The notes below the pieces were generated by a model. That model worked only from the letters and a program-made list of their open reading frames with translations, did no database searches and was not told where the DNA came from. Below, piece after piece: positions 37,567 to 51,900 of a stretch of 64,000 nt of DNA. The position numbers and the translations under genes were made by a program. The DNA comes from Triplophysa rosa (taxonomy: Eukaryota > Chordata > Actinopteri > Cypriniformes > Nemacheilidae), in NCBI RefSeq assembly GCF_024868665.1, contig NC_079913.1, positions 7,607,819 to 7,671,818 of the forward strand. Reading direction: 5' to 3'. The first letter of the stretch is position 1; each line of letters starts with the position of its first letter.

Positions 37567-39257
37567 TAGATGTAAATGAGATCAGACTTGCGGAGACAGA
37601 CTTAAATGCAACTTTGAAAAATCTTGTTATATCTTTTGGCAGAAGACACGCCAAAAGAAGATGTTCCATAGTTCTGCCACCATGGCCCTGATTTAAAACA
37701 AAACAAAATAAAACTCTCTTCAGCATGCAGAATAACAACGTTTTACATCCTTGAGCCTGTCTGAGAGGCATGGAAGGAGTTGGATGAAGGACAGATTCAT
37801 ACCAAAAGTTTCATTCCATTCCAGACAGCAGTGCTGTCTGTAAGCAAGCAAGATAAAGACAAATGCATCAAGAAAGTGGATGAACGACTTGGACAAAACT
37901 AATAAAATAAAATTAGCTTGTCTGTACACAAGTAGTTGAAGCATACATTTATCGATTGTTTTAATCAGCATTGAGATTTAGATTAAGATTTAAATGAAAA
38001 TATAAGTATAAATGAACATTCAAAGGAAAAGTAAGTCCTGCTCAATAAGAAATAAAAGAAAAATGCTGTTTTAGACACACAGAAATACTATGTAATTATA
38101 TTATTATACATTATATGACAAAAGTATTTCAATGATATGTGTAAAGCTGATATTTTAATATAAGTTAAATTAGAAATATGTGTACTGTAATTATTGCTTT
38201 AAATTTATCCATGTCATCTCTAACAGAAATGATATGAAATTAAATATTTTGTGACTTCCAGAGAGGAGTTTAGGTCCATTTCCCCACACATATAAGAAAT
38301 CTGATTTATTCAATTAAAGATGAACAAACTTGTATTTTTCCACTAAACAACAACAAATCAGGGAATTTTACAAAACAGTGTGCCAAAGTTACTGTAATCC
38401 AAGGCCTCATTAATTTCAGTGACATAATGATGACGTTAAATGGTGTATTAAATTAATAAAAAAAAAACAAAGCTGTAGAATAGTAAACAATTACTGTTAC
38501 AAACGGTATGATGAATTGCATGCAGATAGAATACAGTATAAATGTTGGCAGTGTTGAGAACATATTACGCTACTAGTTTGCTATGAATAAACATTTTGGC
38601 ACTGCAATCCTTTATAGTTAAATAAAAACGTATCTTTGAAACAAAAAGTTTTACCTTAACCTCAGAATATTTGCATAGCCATATTTCTTCTCTTACTTAC
38701 AGAAATTATACTAAAAAAAGTTGCAAAAAAAAGTTTGTGATATGTAATAGTTGTTCAATCTGAATTCCTTACTGACAGCTTTATGAATAATATGATTACA
38801 ATAATAAAACATTATTGATTAAGATGTTTAACATGCGGAACAATTAAAATGAAATTAAATGACATCTACAATGACATTAGATGACAATAAGCTACAGTAT
38901 ATTAACTTTTTTTTTTACACCTGTGTTTCTCTTTAGATTGTAACATCTTAGTATTTGTTCAAAAGCTTTGTGAAAAGGTAGTACAGTTTATTTTTTCAAA
39001 TGCTACTACCACTCCTAACACAGTATCATTCCAAACTGTGATTTATTATGTGCCAGATTTTCACGATTTCACTGCAATTGCAGCCAAAATGTTTTCATAA
39101 ACATTTTGGAGAGTTAATATTGTTGTCAATGTGCAAACAAACAGCAAAAGATGGTTGCAAAGATGTGGTTAAGGACATATAGATGCCGAAGTGTCTAAAA
39201 AGAACAATAGCCTTAATACGTTTTGGGTATCATTGACCTCACATCGTGATAGTGACC

Positions 39258-40366
39258 CTATTCAAAAATGATCTCCGAGGCCTGGCGTAGGCAGTTGGAG
39301 GTGTCGTCTGGCATGCTGCTGTGCGTGACGTTGTTTCCATCCAAACGCAGGGTTTTCAGTCTGGAGTAATTGACGGGGGAGCTGAACTTGCAGATATTAG
39401 ACAGTTCGAATTCTGAAAAGACAAAAAGGTGCAATGAATTGACAAACTGTTTCAGATCTTCAACCTGTAAAATAAAAAGGGAAAAGACTTACTGTCTATC
39501 TCATTGACTTGCAGGTACAGGTGCTCGAGAGATTCGTTGATTTCCGGAATGGTCTTCAACTTGTTGAAGGACAAGTCCAGCTCGAGAAGAGAGGACACGT
39601 TAAACACACCCGCAGGGATTCCCGAATCCACCAATTTATTGTGGGAAACACGCAAATACTGCAGGTTTGGAAGCTTAGCCAGGTAGCCATTTGGGATGCT
39701 GTCGATGTCATTATTATCGGCGTAGAGCATCAACAACGAAGCTGGAACACCTGAAGGAAGTTTCTTCAGCTTGTTCTCACTGACATCTAGCAGAACGAGA
39801 GACTTCAAACCCTTGAAGGCACCCGTAATGCTCTCGGTGGTCAATTTGTTCTTCGACAGGTGGACGGTGGTCAGGTTTTCCATGCCAGACAAAGCGTTGG
39901 AGGGGAACGAACTGAGCTGGTTGTCAGTCAACTTCAACTCATCCAGAGACTTAGACAGAGGGCCGGGGGGTTTGGTTAGCTTGTTATGACTAAAATAGAG
40001 CTTCTCCAGTTTGCTCAGTTTATCAATGGTACCAGCCTGGATCTTGTCACTGGTGATGATGTTGTTGTCGAGAACAAGCCAGCGAAGGTCGGTGGCATTA
40101 TCAAACACGCCGGCTTTTACCTCCTCGATGTTGTTGTTCTGCAGGTAGAGGTATTTGATTCCAATTGGCACGATGGGGATGAACTTCAGGTTGCGTTCAT
40201 TGCAGTACATGGCAGAGGGAAAGTTGATCGGGCAGTCACATTCTGGGGCACAGCCAGGAGATGATATTACCTCCAGTCCTGCGGGGGAATAGTAATCGTC
40301 ATATTCGTACTGGCCCAAACTTTGACATACCAGTCCAACCAATACGAAACAGCTAAGAGCAAACAT
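39258..40366 (-). CDS. lum: Lumican (class II SLRP)
   Basis: Two coding exons, 39493-40366 and 39258-39412 (phase 1 junction, donor GTAAGT, acceptor TTTTCAG), give 342 aa; human lumican, as recalled, is 338. The start ATG at 40364-40366 lies 17 bases after the acceptor TTCTTCCCAG. Residues 1-18 are a signal peptide, followed by a QYEYDDYY segment that fits N-terminal tyrosine sulfation. The cysteine cluster is C-x3-C-x-C-x9-C (Cys39, 43, 45, 55). About ten LRRs follow, with the ear-repeat cysteines in the last exon (ICKF and NCLRQ). N-glycosylation sequons include NATD, NLTT, NVSS, NESL, NYSR and NVTH, several at the usual keratan sulfate positions. Known role: corneal and interstitial proteoglycan controlling fibril diameter. 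It lies between kera and dcn, as in other vertebrates. Confidence 0.95.
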
Positions 40367-41208
40367 GGCCGCAGAGCTCAAACCTGGGAAGAAAATGAAG
40401 AAGAGACGCAAAAAGAGAAGAAAACAGATGTGAAGAGGTTTTAATGATTACATAAGCGAGCATTTGGAAAAATGTGTAAAAATAACAGAATATCTTACAG
40501 TCGGCCTTAGACATAAACAAAACCCAGAGAAAATCTTTTAATGGAAATTGATGACTTCATCCTCATAGGCCCAGACAGCCCTTCCTCCCATTGCAAATTA
40601 GACCCACATTGCATATGTGCAGATCCAACTTCATCTCACATTACATTAACCTTACCTCATACCTACACCTTTCTTTTCTTTGTTTGCAGTACGAAGATTT
40701 GCAAGTTAAAATGTTAACACTTCTTTGTAGAAACCAAGACTGGTAAGATAATATTTCATAATGTTTCGAAAGAAAAGCAGATGTGAGAGCAATAAAATGT
40801 AGGTGTCTTTGTGCAGTACTTAATTTAGCCTTACAGTAATTATTAAACACTTTTGCAACGTAATTTAAAACAGCAAAATCTTGAACAAATTTTAAACACT
40901 GCACATTGTAAAACTCTGCATATTGTGCTCTACGTGCCACAAAAGTTTCTGTGCATGCATCATTCTTGCAAGCATCAAATTATTTTCTAATCAAACAAAT
41001 CATTAAATGAATGAAATAGTCTTGATTGAACTGACAGCTCAAACATTACCAAGCTAAACATCCACAAACTTTGTTCTCGCTTAAGTCATCCTCAAAATGT
41101 GTCCAACCACATTGCTGATCATCTTTCCCAAACAAAGAAAAAAAACAAGCAAGAGCATTTACAAATAATTACAAAAACGTCAAACTGCAGATGCTAGATA
41201 TCCCTTAC

Positions 41209-41310
41209 CTTTCTGCTGCCCTCTTTGTGTTTGACTTCAGGTAGAGTTGTGTGTGGCCCGAGGATTCTGGAGAGAAAGAGAAAGGGAGGGTGAGAGAGGT
41301 GGAAGTGCAG

Positions 41311-41353
<43 letters not shown>

Positions 41354-41391
41354 AAGAGGTCTCAGTCAAGAGTCTCAGTCAAACCTTATAG
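41209..41391 (-). promoter_or_regulatory. lum: Probable lum leader exon and TATA promoter
   Basis: A minus-strand donor GAAAG|GTAAGG has its last exon base at 41209. Upstream, a CTATAAGG TATA box lies at 41384-41391, placing the transcription start at about 41355-41362. A (GA)n tract (41313-41352) would then fall inside the 5' leader. The coding exon starts at an acceptor (40384-40385) with no usable ATG before it, so a separate leader exon is required. Confidence 0.5.
41313..41352. repeat. (GA)n microsatellite in lum leader
   Basis: About 20 GA units, uninterrupted, between the predicted lum TATA box and the leader-exon donor. Confidence 0.9.
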
Positions 41392-44300
41392 TCGCCCAAG
41401 TCTGATTGAAAACAGCAGTCAGATGAGCTCCAATATGTCAGCGGTATGGGATGTTCACCGTGACAACTGAGACATATGGATTCGAGCAAGGTTCACGTGT
41501 AGCAAAGCAGTTTGGGACATGTAGTTCTTCACAAGACACAGACGAGAGCAGAGCTTCACCAGGGAGGGCTTGCAAAATATATATACCTGTATTGTTGCCA
41601 CACAGACACGCACACACTTTTCCATCAAATCCTTTCCAAAACTATCCCACGAAACAAACCACATATTGTGCGAGGCGCTAACAAACCAACAAACACCTCA
41701 TACACAATTCCATCTAGTCCCACTCCAAATATTTTTGTCATGAAAACTAAATATTCCTCACAAAACTATGTGGAAAATCAAAAGAAAGAGCTTCCAAAAA
41801 AATTGGCAACTTGCGATGGCAGCTGCCTGCTATTAGACTACTGGCCTGTAAATTCATTTGTAAATAAGACGTGGAAAAATTTACCAAATAAGACTGCTGT
41901 GGGCCAAACCAGTCTTATATAACTGTGTTGTCTATCGTTGCCTGTAAGTCAAAGCATTTAAACGCAGAGTGTCTCCAATTCTTTACAGCTGGCAGATTGT
42001 ATATTATGAAATAGTGTGCCATCTTTTCATCTCAACCTTCATAAAAACCAGACGGCTTCTGTCTGGCTGTGGTCATGGTCCACTATAACCCGGGCATGCA
42101 GCTCACACATTATATTGGGCCATAACTCATGAGACATCTAGGAAAGCGGGTGCTGATTGGTGATCAGTTTATCTGTAATAGCACGTCACGTAATGACTCT
42201 TAGGAATGCGTTACAGAAAAATACCAGATGAGAGTTCAGTTCTACGTGCGTCAAAGAGGATCTGAGATTAAGCACCGTCTTTAACTGTTATATAGAATTG
42301 TTTGTTGTCTAAAAACAAGAAGATATAATTGGTACAAAACTTTGACCTTTGCATGACAGAGCATCCTGTAAAAACAAATTGTGGTACAATGTTTAACTGG
42401 TATAGCAACCAGATTTATGAGGAAAAGATGGTGGAATGGGATAAGTAATCAGCCGGCTGAATTCATACTCAGCATCACATTGAGCATCACACATGTCAGA
42501 GCACCCCTAGGCCATGACTCCAATGTCATTAGGTAGTCCTAAATTTCTCTCGATCCTGACAGCTACCGTGCCCATACCTGTCAACAAGCTGACCTATGAC
42601 CTCATCATTCATTCCTCATCTATTTGCCCTGGAGCTCAGCCTTCCTTCTGTCTCTCCACTTACACTTCAGGGAAGGCACATGATGAGCTCATGTAGGTTA
42701 TGGACGATGATGCTGTGTTATGCAATAGAGGCAGGTCAGAGCAGACCTATGCAGCTGTACTTTTTATGTTGACGTTATGTCGCGACTGCACTTAAACCAT
42801 TTATAAAGCCTTACTCACATTTTACATGTTTAATTCAATGAAATGCATTTCTTGTTCTTTTAGCCTGATTAAATAATGAGATTTTAATGTTATCTTGAGT
42901 GCACTGCATCATTGGGATGCACGACTTCACGCAGCATAATGGTACACTGTACTGTGGCAAATGTAGTAGACAATTTAAAGGAACAGTTCACCTACAAAAT
43001 GAAAATTCTGTCATCATTTACTTGGTCACTGTGTGACTTTCTTCTGCAAAACACGAAATAAGATATTTTGAAAAATGTTGGTAACCAAAAACCGTTGGTC
43101 CCCATTGACTTCTACTGTATGACATAAAACCAATGCAAGTCAATCGGGACCAACGGTTTTTGGTTACCAACATTTTTCAAAATATCTTATTTCGTGTTTT
43201 GCAGAAGAAAGAAAGCCATACAGATTTAAAATGACAAGAGGGTGAGTAAATAATTAGAATGTACATACTACACACTGTATGCCATTCCTTACATTTTCTG
43301 ACATTTCAGTCCACCTGAAACCTATAAACAAAACTACTTTGTACGAGACGGTGACCTAACTGCTTAGAAAGACACTGAGAAATGCAAACATTCACATTGT
43401 CGCACCCTTATCTTTATCTGACTGACCCATGCAAGCCATTTCCAGGGCTTGAATGGTGTATTTTCAGCACATTTAGCAGCAAAGCTTTGGAATGTCTTGC
43501 ACTTAAAAATGCTGATTATTTGTTTAAAATATCTGCTGATAAGCACCAGCTCAGCAGTCTGTGGTTACTTTTCAAAGAAATGTCGAGCTCCAAAAAGACA
43601 ACATCATGCAGAAATTGATGCAAGTAGTCCATGTGAATTGTTATATTTCAATGTTTGAGTTCTAGAGGGAAGCCGGAGATGCAAGCATGAAAGGGTCTCT
43701 ATGAAAATCTCTGAGACGTTATCTCTCAATAACATCTTACATTTTTGTCTGTTCCTCACATAAAACTATTGAATGGTTTCAGAAGAAGCATTACCACTGC
43801 AAGAAAATAGTTTCGTAACTATCCTTCAAAATTTATCAATGTGTTTGGAACAACGTGTGAATGGGTAACTAATGAGAGAAACCGGTTTGGAATCAACTGC
43901 ATATTCAACAAAGAGCATTTTGTACCAAGCTGTGTTGTCTCTGTTTCTTTCCTGTCTGATGTCTCTGTCTACAGTCCACAGACACCAAGTGGAAACGAAT
44001 ACCTCAGTATCCCGAAGATCATCGGAAAGATTTTTAGTGCCCGTTCCATGAACAGGTCCAGCATCAACAAGCTTTCAAGTGTTTATAGAACGATTTGTCT
44101 ACGTGAGGGTTTCTGTTGAGAATCATTTCCTTTTTTAAACTCATCTGCATGAATCGGTACATATATTCCTTCCGTTTTCAGAGGAAAGTCCAGAACCGCA
44201 ACAGTGTCTGTTTCTTACAGCGCTACACTTCCAGTCAGTTTGGTCATTTCCACCGGTTCTATTTTTCCTGGCTTGTAGACACCTTCGAGACAGACAAAGA

Positions 44301-47300
44301 TCAGACAGAGCTCGTTTTATAATCCAGCTGGGCAATATAAATGTTTCCATGATGTTCTATAATGTTTTCAAACATTATGAGTTTAAGAGTTTGGGCCTTA
44401 AGCAAAATTAAGCTTGATAAGCGTCCTTCAAAAAAATAAAGAAATAAAACTGTCCAACAGTTTTGATTAAGCATTAAAACTGTATTGACAGTGTGATACT
44501 ACAGTTCATCTTTCATTATTTTAATAACTGGCATTGGTTACCTGTTCAAAAAGATGGATTGGACCTTCTCCTGCCTGCTCAGTCTGAAATCGACCTATTT
44601 TACTGATGGCAGCCTTATGCCTGCCAAGGCAAGTTCATTTTGGGCTCCATCCGGTAATGTGCCAGATGCTTATTGTAACAGCTCAGTCAAGAAAGTTTTT
44701 CATTAAATTATTTCTGAAAAGTGATTCATGTGGTTCCCATTTGGCTGCTGTATGTTTGTGCCAGCACATCAACTAATTTAGCAACACATCAACTCACGTG
44801 GGTTTTCAAAAGGAGAGAGCTGACTTAGGAAAACAAATAAAAAAGGTTGAAAATGGATCATTTATGCTAAACATTCATGCAGCAATTCTCTAAACAATAA
44901 GCTCACTACGCAGTTTTGTCATTTCTAAGATCACATTATCTCCAGTGTCTATAGTGTCTCTATAAGACCTGTGCCTTTTTGCTTAATGTGCATAGTTCCT
45001 AAAACTACCATCATCGGATAGTTAAAACAAAACCTGCTCTAACTATAACCAGTCTTGATGAAAATGTAAAAGGTCTAGATTTAAAAAAAGTAAAAACTAA
45101 AAAACGGTAGGTGGGAGCAAGACTTCTCTCTGAATGAGCGAAATCTTCATTTCCAAGTCCCACCTTTCAGTACAATAGCCAATCAATTTATTTACAGTTG
45201 TTTGATATAATAAACGTATTATATCATTGTTGTTACATCAGATTGCATGTCTAATCATAAATGTAATTTTGACAAACGGTTTTGGAGACAGAAGCCACAC
45301 TTGAAAATTACAGAAAATAACTGGGTGTTACCATAATGGCCCCCAAATAACCGCCTTACCCTAAAGGGATCGATTAACATCAGAGTTTGTAAAAACACAC
45401 AATCAGCACTTGACACTAAGCACTAAAAGGTGTAATCTCTTGCTTTTTAGAACAAAACATTCACCCTATGAAGCTCTCTAATGTCACATCTCCTAATCAG
45501 ATAGACACAGAATGAGCCATGATGAATATGAGATATAGTCAACAAAAGACTTTTCAGAAGTGTGGCAGATTCGTGGAACACAGAGCTGCACTTTGGAAAC
45601 CTTCATGCATACAATCACACATGGTATTGCATGTGCCCCAGGGAATTGTGGGTAAGCTAGCGAGGACGCAGACGTCTGTATATCCACTTAATGTAATACT
45701 ACCAAGCTAGTTAAGATGTCACTGTGGGCACACTTGCATGCTGTCAGGACATGTGAGATGGAAAGCTCATCAAAGCTCACACTCAGGGATTTAGAAGGGC
45801 CGTACTCTGGGATTAATGTCGCCCTTGTTATTTTGAGAACAGCATTACTTCTGCGATGCTTTGGCGCACAATGTACCAGTTTTAATTGAGGTAAAGTCAT
45901 GGCTGTGATTTACATTTCAGGGTTGAAGTGGTGGCGATAATAGCGGCTTCATAAATTAGGCAACATTTTGATGTAGGGGTAAGTGTGGCAAATTTCATTT
46001 TTTACTGGTCTCCCTCGAAAAGGTTATTAAAACTTCTGTAGAGAGGTTTTAGCTGTTTTGCTCATACCTAAGTGGTGCACACACACAACACACAAACAAG
46101 TAATACATACATTTACCCATGTGTGCGTTTATGCATATACAATCCCACACTGTGCCCCTCCATCTCTCATTTACATACACACACACACACGGCACTTTAA
46201 CCTTTGAGGTCTAGATGAGGGTTTTCATTCTGCAAAATCATATTACAGTAAATGGGCGTGAGCTAAAGAGAGGTAGACCAAAATCTGAGTGTGACACAAA
46301 CACTCCACAAGGAGGCACCAGAGGGAAAGAACGGAAAGAGAGATAGAGAGAGAGAGATGTGTAAGCACCTGGTGAATATCACATGAAATTAATGAAAACA
46401 CACCTGTGTTGTATCTATATAACCGTTAGGAAGTATGTAGAAGCTAAATGACTTGTTGCTAATTTTCTTTTTACAAAATTGAATGTAAATTTCTGATTAA
46501 GTGAACATAAACTGGGTTGTGACAACACAAAAACTCACAACTCGCCTCACCTCTCATTTTGTCTATGTAAAAAGAAGGCCATTTTTGGATGCAAAATCTA
46601 GACCGGACATTTTTAAATCTTCCTCATTTATATTTGCACCCTTTTCGTGCCATGTCATGTAAAAATATCTTATTTCATAAGCGGATATTAGGTTTGTCTG
46701 GGACACTGTCGTGATTCAGTCAGGAAATTATATCATATATTTTTTATCCTCATAAATGCTATTATTAACTAACATCCTAACAGTTAATCCCTGTGTTTAG
46801 AGTCTTCATACTGTGATCGTTGACTCATGACTGTTTTTAATTACATTTTTTGTGAAGTCTTTTTGTGGTTGATCCTTAAGCCACATTTGTCTGAAGTGGC
46901 GTCCCTGAGCTCACACACAACTGTAACTATTGTATTTAAAAGCTTCTATCTGAAATGCAATACCCGCAGTAAAAATAGTAGACTATTTCAAGAAATATGA
47001 GATGAATAAAACCACACAATTAAAAGGATTGAATGTTTTACGGCTCAAATAAAAAAAACAAAAAAAAGCTTTCCTACTTTTCAAACTTTTTTAGTAGTTT
47101 ATGTCTTTGGACGCTCTAAAAATGATCTAATAGAAGTCTATTAATAAAAGTCAAATTGCGCTTCGATTTGACTGGAAGAGAAACTTAATATCACTTTAAT
47201 GTACAAAATATATGCCATTTAGTGATTAATGTTTCCACCTAAATCAATGACATATAATTTATGAAATAATAATTCATAAAAATGATACAAACACAAGTTT

Positions 47301-47870
47301 AAATAGATGTGTTTTTTGTGACTGCAAAAAAACCTGAATTGCGAAATAACATTTTAGTAGTTTGGTCTTTTATTTTAAGGAAATTATCTAATCCAATATC
47401 CTCAGGATAAAATAAAATTAGATTTAATTATTTAAACTTTAACTGTAGATACAAATTCAGATTTATTTTTAAATATTATTTTATTAGTGAATATCTGCAC
47501 ATTAGTGTAATATTCGTGTACAGTGTATATTAGTGTAATTTATTTTTCTAAATCTCACTAATCTCATTAAACAAAATCTCATTTAAACAGAAAAAAATAT
47601 TATTAATATTTAATTCATTAAAGCAAACTTTTATTGTAATAATTATATTTTATCAGATTTTTCTGGACAAGGTACCATTCAGTTTCACTCACCTCAAACC
47701 CAAATATATACCTGGAAAACCCATAAAAACACCCTGTGATTATGGTGTGAACATCGAAAGCCCCCAGAAAGCATGATGATAGGTTTGACTGTTTATTTGG
47801 TTCGAGACACCTGTGTCGGAGCCCTCAATGCACAGAGAGAGAGAGAAAGAGAGAAAGGGATTATCTTTAT
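41392..47870. other. lum-dcn intergenic region
   Basis: No gene is supported. It contains an Angel-like palindromic element (42975-43255) and short CA and GA runs. The 46400-47700 part is strongly AT-rich. The dcn 3' UTR probably begins to its right: a minus-strand AATAAA (TTTATT at 48810-48815) lies about 105 bases past the stop, and another near 47866. Confidence 0.5.
42975..43255. mobile_element. Angel-like palindromic MITE with perfect long hairpin
   Basis: It starts TTAAAGGAACAGTTCACC and ends GAGGGTGAGTAAA. Arms 43042-43102 and 43146-43206 are exact reverse complements over 61 bp. The pairing continues 8 further bases after one mismatch, around a loop of about 25 bases. It is related to the element at 84-413. 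Confidence 0.8.
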
Positions 47871-48918
47871 TGCCGATATATTAAAGTCCAAACTACTGTA
47901 AGTGCTTGTGCTTCAAAGCATTGATAGGATTCTTTTATACAGCATTTATGTACAGCGTCTATACAAGAGACATTCCAGACTCTCATGAAAGCAAAGGAGG
48001 CGTCCACCGTCTTCCTTCCAGACTGAAACACAGACATTCAACAAAAAAACGAGGGGACAAGAACGAATAGCACAAACACGCGCCCACGTAACACCACAAT
48101 CATTGAGAAAGCTGCATAGAAAAGCATGCATATACATTTCTGGGAATCACTTTCATCGAAACGACAACATAGTTTATTCTACATCTCAAAGAGCTTTGTT
48201 CACCTAGGCAAGGCGTTAGCTCTATGTTACATGGCAGCCGGGATCCAAGAAAACCAATGAATACAAATGTCACCAAAAACATCTGAATTGAGTCGAAACA
48301 TGAATACAGCCTAACATTTCAACATCCTATCTTCCTCCAATTTCAAATGACTACAAGAGAGAGACGGATGTTATGCGAGTACATTTAAACAACATCTGAA
48401 CACTAGCACTACACAGAAAGTTATAACTGAGTACATTCTAGTATACAAGCTTTTGTTTGGCTGTATTTGTTAGTTAACCCCTTGCTGCCCGCTCTGCAGG
48501 CCAGCTTTAGAAACATGGCTTAGGTCCAGAAGATCCAGAAGAAGCCAGAACAGACCTTCAAAACGATAATTTCAATATACACTAATGCGTGTAAGGGCAA
48601 CGTGCGATCGTGGATATTCTAAGTGGTTATGGCTTTATGAATCTTTCTTTTTTCCCCTCCGCATAAATTGCAATTCAAGAACACATTATGCGTTTTCATA
48701 TAGTGACAAAATGTATATGCATTTGGCTATTTGAGCACTGCTTCTAGGTGAGCCAAAGTATTGCAATATCATGTGATATCTGTCCAGTATGTGGAAAATG
48801 GAGTCGGAGTTTATTGCGAGTTAACTGACATTCAGACTAAGTTATGTGCTTGAAAGGATTAGGATCAGACAGGAAGAGGCGGGGTGAAAACAGTGATTGA
48901 GCCCTCTGATTGGACGCT

Positions 48919-51900
48919 CTATTTCTTCCTGTAGTTGCCCAGTTGGATGGCTGAACGGTCGAAGACGCAACGGAAGGTGATGGGCTGGATCTCCCAGTAG
49001 GACACTGGATTACTAAACAGGCTAATGCCTGAATACATGGCCTTCTTTGTGTTATAGCCGGGAGGGCAGAAGTCTTCCGTTCCAACGGCGGCAATCTTGT
49101 TGGCATGAAGATAGATCACCTGCAATTTGACAGAAGTATAAGTAGATGACCAAATGATTCAAGACCAACTTAGACATTTCAAGATTCTACAAGTCTGTTT
49201 ACTGAAGGTTTTTGCACGTAAAATCTCTCACCTGGATGTATTTGTGTTCCGGCAGGCCTGACGGGATGGCAGTAAGCGCATTACTGTCTAGATGAAGTTC
49301 CCTCAAATGAGGCACATTGGCCAGAGAGCCATTTTCCACCACACTGATCTCATTATGACTCAATCCTAGCCTGCAAATACCCACAGGTAAATAAACAACA
49401 ATTCTGAAAGATGTTTTGCACAATAAAGGCACGGTATCATATTCATTTCCCTTGTCAATAATGATTAGGATTATGGGGCCAACACTAAAACAATCTCTTA
49501 CGCAATCTTCTCATAATCGATTCTGAGTCAATGCCCCAGATGATTTTGATAACATTTTGGTTGTGATTCCAGTCTTGGGATCTAGGCATGTGCGGTGGAA
49601 AATCCTTGTAATATGAATGCTCTATTTTGTCTGTGCTGTTCAAAGCAAACCGATCCATGCAATGAGGTCATGGTATCTGGGTCTCCGGGGGGCTTGGGGT
49701 TGGGGCACGAGCCATATCATCCTAAGCATACCACGTGTAATGCAATGTTAAAACAAATTTTATATTTAGTATATTATTTCCTCTATGATGTTTTGGATGA
49801 AGACTTAGGAGGCATATTTCACTGTTAAATGTGTCAAACAGACATTAAATGGGAGTTATTGTAAAAAGGATGCATTTACTTGGACAGGTGCTTGAGGCCC
49901 TTCAGACTTTCAGCAGTAACTTTGGTGATCTTGTTTCCATCCAAGTGAAGTTCAAACAAGGAGCTGGGCAGACCTGGACATTGTTTTGGACAAGCAAAGA
50001 TTAAGATCAACAGTGTTGCATGGATATATTAAACCACAAAGTGGCAGAATTCATCATTCCACCATTATTTGCAGTACAGTACTGTACCTTTGGGAATGGA
50101 GGTAATGTTGGTGTCAGCAATACGGATGTAAGACACCCTCTTCAGATCCGTGAAGGCTCCGTTGTCAACCCCATTGCTACTCAGAGGGTTAGAACCAAGC
50201 TCTGAAAGAAAACAGAGGGAATAGTAAGAGCCAATTGTAAAAATGCATTGTTTTAGTGTTGAAATAACATGAACATTTTCTTACTATTTTTGTGTTTCAT
50301 GTGAAAAGCCATACACATCTTAAGTGACATGAGGGTGAGTAAATGATCAAATATATATCTTAGTTTGAAGCAAATGATCTGACGAAATGTTATTTAAACA
50401 CATCAAATCTTCTAAAGTGTTTCTGCTTCACCTCACATCTTATGAAAGCATGCTTATGAGTCCATTCGTGGCCAGCCTTAACACTTTCATGAGCAAATAG
50501 TGACACATATTCATACCCATTACAATAACATTGGCCATGCCAGAAAAGGAGGTCTTCTTAATCTTTGTAATCTGGTTCTCGTGAATACGCAGCTCCTGGA
50601 GGCTTTTCGGTATGTTAGAAGGAACCTCCTTTAGAAGATTCTTAGACAGGTAGAGTCTTTCCAGGTTGACCATAGACGAAAAGGCCTTGGCATGGATAAT
50701 GGTGATCTTATTGTTTACCAGGATGAGCGTCTAAAGGAAGTAAAAGTCGGAAATTAGTCAAAAACATCCTCAGAGTACAGTATTACATGTAACCATACAG
50801 GGTTGATATTAACAGGGTTGAGTATCTTACACTTGAATTTGACATTACAAACCCTCTGACATTCAGCTAAAAAATAGATTTCCTTGTGATATTTAAATAA
50901 TGACAGCTCATGTGACATTTTGGCACAGTTTTCTCCTTTTTGGTCCAACAGATCCGAGCACCATGTGGATGCTAACCTTAAACCAAGAAACAAGCCTCCG
51001 TGAAAGACTGTATATTTATTGAACCTCAAGAGGTTGTGTCAGAAAACAAAACTGTGGATTTGCTCCAGAAGAGAATCATAACAGCTCTGCACCTGGGACC
51101 GCCACATTCCTCAGACCAGAGATATCCACAGCTGAGAGACGTTTTACTGGAAAGGATGGCTTTCAAAAGCCTTCGAGAAGTTGTCTGGATCGTGAGTTTT
51201 GTAAACACGTTGTTTTGTAAAGTGCATGTGAAGATAACTCCAGAGACTTTTAGCAGCGTTGCAAAAAAAAGAGCTGAAATTTTGACTAGATCACTGTGGT
51301 TGAAAAACTGTAACACCCAACTCCACATTTGGCAGACAAATGGCGTCCAATTGTTTTCTCTGGATGCTAAGATTATTTCTTAGTACGGCTAAAGCGTTTG
51401 GGAGAATGGTGTTTTGTGTAAAAATCCTCACAAATGGTTTTGATTGGAATTTTTCAATCTTGTTCTCTCTGTTCCTAGGTCATATCAAAATGTTGAGGTC
51501 CATTTTAGGCAATTAAAAGAAAAAAATAGAGTAAATGAGAGTAATTTAATATCTCACTTGGAGACCCTTCAGGCCTTTGAAGTCATTTTCCTTGATCTCT
51601 GTGATCTTATTGTTCTGCAAATCCAGCAAAGTTGTATCCACGGGAATTTTTTCTGGTACAGCCTTCAAACCTGAGAGACACAAAACCACAAACAGTAAGA
51701 TGTGTGATACTAGGTGATGTATGTTTTCGTGACGATTTGCCCCATAGCCAAAAGCTTTAAATTCTTAGCTAGTGCTTTTGAATGAACACGACAGACACAC
51801 ACTGACATTTTTTCATGCTACTGAATCGAGTGGTTACATTCCTTAACAATGCTTAAATGGCAGAAAGAATGCAAGCATTGGATTGGTCTTGGTTAGCCAT

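Larger units (their letters stand above)
29397..39257. other. kera-lum intergenic region
   Basis: No gene is supported apart from the kera leader. It contains an (AACC)n run (about 30881-30906), a (GTTTT)n run (31656-31705), a 1-kb TIR transposon (31883-32911), a perfect hairpin (34971-35010), a TTAA-type interspersed repeat (about 35045-35375) and an L2-like LINE fragment (about 36930-37566). The stretch 37570-39250 is very AT-rich. Its 3' end should hold the lum 3' UTR; a minus-strand AATAAA (TTTATT at 38987-38992) is a candidate signal. Confidence 0.55.

Noticed and set aside
49595..49828. Plus-strand frame in a dcn intron
   Set aside because: Intronic and antisense to decorin; no recognisable feature.
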